From the NCBI GenBank assembly GCA_954871525.1, contig OX940870.1, positions 31,920,555 to 31,984,554 on the forward strand: 64,000 bases of DNA, in the 5' to 3' direction. Position numbers and translations under genes: made by a program. Positions 62,638-64,000 of this stretch are shown one piece after another; positions within the stretch are counted from its first letter, which is position 1; each line of letters opens with the position of its first letter. The notes beneath the pieces were generated by a model. The model was given only the letters and a program-made list of their open reading frames with translations. It was not told the DNA's origin and ran no database searches. Source of the DNA: Parietaria judaica (lineage: Eukaryota > Streptophyta > Magnoliopsida > Rosales > Urticaceae).

Positions 62638-63516
62638 TTAAGCTTCCGCAAAACTCTTCTTATCGCTCTTCCGAGAAGCCTCCTTTCTCAAAGCTTGAAG
62701 CCTTTCCTTTAGTTTCTTACTCTCTTCAAAGTTTGCTTTTCTCTTGATTGCTTTCTGTTGAAATCAAGGTCCTAAATGTTAACTGTAATCTAACATATAA
62801 TTCATATCAAAAGGGAAACGAAACATGACAAACTCACTTCTTGTCTGAAGCAGCGATCGAGCTTAATCTTGAGATCCGTACAGTGACCAAAAAATTTCGC
62901 ATAGGGGTGGTCTATATGACACTTCTGAAACTCCTCTATAATCTGCATAACACAAACGACATCACATTCAGGCAACGATTTATAATCCTTAACTCGATCT
63001 TGCAATCTTCTGAGTAGAAATTAGCATAGAAACGATACTGGATCAACATGGCAAAAAGAAAACAGAATCCTTTTTTTTTCCTGAAACTCAACGCAGCTCG
63101 AATTTCCTACAAAAACTATCTCACGGAACAAAATGGCGTCTAACAATGGAATTCTGATCTCTAAGCTCGAATCCCTGAAATCTCTCATGCGAAAAAACCT
63201 TACATTTCCATGGTGTTTGCTAAATTTTGAGATAATCAACATATCAAACTCTTCAGCTTACTATGAAGTAAAAAAACAAAAGCTTCTTCTTTCTTGCACC
63301 AATTCAATTTAAGACCTATTCGGCCTCCGAAACGGAATTTCGTGCCATCCAGGAGGACTAGGGCAGTGTAAAGAGTGTTCCATAGCAAAGAAGATTGGAT
63401 TGCAGTACAGAGCAAGTATAGAATTGATGGTATTCTCTAAATCAAAGAAGGGATTTGGAAATTGAACTCACATCGGCACACATGGGATGCTTGTGCAGCG
63501 TTAATGGAGGATGCAT
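62638..63516 (-). CDS. COX assembly mitochondrial protein (CMC1/CMC2-like, twin CX9C)
   Basis: Small intermembrane-space protein for cytochrome c oxidase assembly, imported and oxidised by the MIA40 pathway (family knowledge); close to Arabidopsis At4g21192. Three exons: 63472-63516, 62838-62942, 62638-62754; 267 nt, 88 residues, close to the usual length. The twin CX9C motifs are complete: C13-x9-C23 (CADIIEEFQKC) and C36-x9-C46 (CTDLKIKLDRC). The start MHPPLTLHKHPMC is the standard plant N terminus. The C terminus is a charged helix (KRKANFEESKKLKERLQALR). Junctions are GT-AG. A 5' UTR intron is likely (donor near 63651, acceptor TGGTAG near 63530). Confidence 0.95.
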
Positions 63517-63831
63517 AGCTTCAAACCCTACCATACCAGAACCATTCAAGAGAGTGAGAAGCACATATATATATATATATATTCAAAGATTAAGCAAAGA
63601 CTCAAGCCAAAGAAGGGTACGCTAGGGTTTTACAGGGGAGAAAACGATTACCGGAACTCGAGCCAGGAGCGATTCGCAGCAACGGAGAGAGAGGGAGGAG
63701 CCTCGAGACGCGGTGATTCGTGAAGGAACGTCGTGCGTGGTCGACAGAGAGTCGCCGGAGATCGGATCACGCAGCGGAGGAGAGAAAAAGAGTTTCGTTT
63801 TTTTTTTTTTTTTGAAGAAAATGGTATAAAT

Positions 63832-64000
63832 GAAGGTTTTAAAAATCGATATCGATGTCGTTTCGCACTCTCTATTTTACGGATATATCGCTTTTCGACG
63901 GATAAATGCGAAGAAATGGATATATCGCTTGCTGATACTACTGCATAAATTTCACAGATATATCGCTTGCCGATGGAAATATCGACGGATATTCTAGAAA
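63832..64000. mobile_element. Truncated hAT-like MITE at window edge
   Basis: From GGTTTTAAAAATCGATATCG to the end of the window the sequence tracks the 50196-50368 element: ATGTCGTTTCGCAC, TTTTACGGATATATCGCTT, and repeated ATATCGCTTG motifs. The window ends before the other terminus, so target duplication and length cannot be judged. Confidence 0.6.

Overview
This is a nuclear window from a flowering plant, most likely a eudicot. It is AT-rich, and its genes have many short GT-AG introns separated by small DNA transposons. The products include plant-specific or organelle-targeted proteins: a plastid/mitochondrial PheRS, a CCB3-like YGGT protein, a DUF177/YceD protein and an HPCA1-type receptor kinase. 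I cannot name the species. Exon boundaries were worked out by hand from reading frame, splice sites and remembered family sequence. Ten of the eleven gene models close in frame with ordinary junctions, one of them using a single GC-AG intron. The eleventh (DUF177) keeps its frame only if two non-canonical junctions are accepted.

Layout: 1-3.6 kb has no clear protein gene, only a possible spliced minus-strand transcript. CDKE-1 (the CDK8 kinase of Mediator, minus) occupies 3.6-8.9 kb. An inverted-repeat MITE and a hAT-type element follow. Organellar phenylalanyl-tRNA synthetase (minus) is at 11.1-15.7 kb. A 999-residue thioredoxin-fold plus AlgH/UPF0301 protein (minus) is at 17.5-22.3 kb, head to head with a DHHC S-acyltransferase (plus) at 23.4-26.4 kb. 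A long-TIR element and a second, near-identical hAT copy separate these from a DUF177/YceD gene (29.5-31.1 kb), which is followed by CCB3 (32.6-33.8 kb), both plus. DRE2/anamorsin (minus, 35.2-38.5 kb) is divergent from an HhH-GPD DNA glycosylase (plus, 39.4-41.8 kb). An HPCA1-like LRR receptor kinase with 19 exons (minus) fills 42.6-48.5 kb.

A 4.0-kb Mutator-like element at 50.8-54.9 kb has a perfect 9-bp target-site duplication. It carries at least one captured host-gene fragment (aspartic protease), probably a second (DHH phosphoesterase-like), and an array of about 35 palindromic 20-bp units. A DUF3755 Myb-like gene (plus, 57.4-60.8 kb) and a twin-CX9C cytochrome-oxidase assembly protein (minus, 62.6-63.5 kb) close the window.

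The genes do not form one pathway; this is an ordinary gene-rich plant segment. Several products serve organelles or Fe-S/COX biogenesis (PheRS, DUF177/YceD, CCB3, DRE2, CMC), which I treat as coincidence. The most unusual content is the gene-capturing MULE with its palindromic array, the DUF177 gene with two broken splice junctions, and the recently active hAT family.
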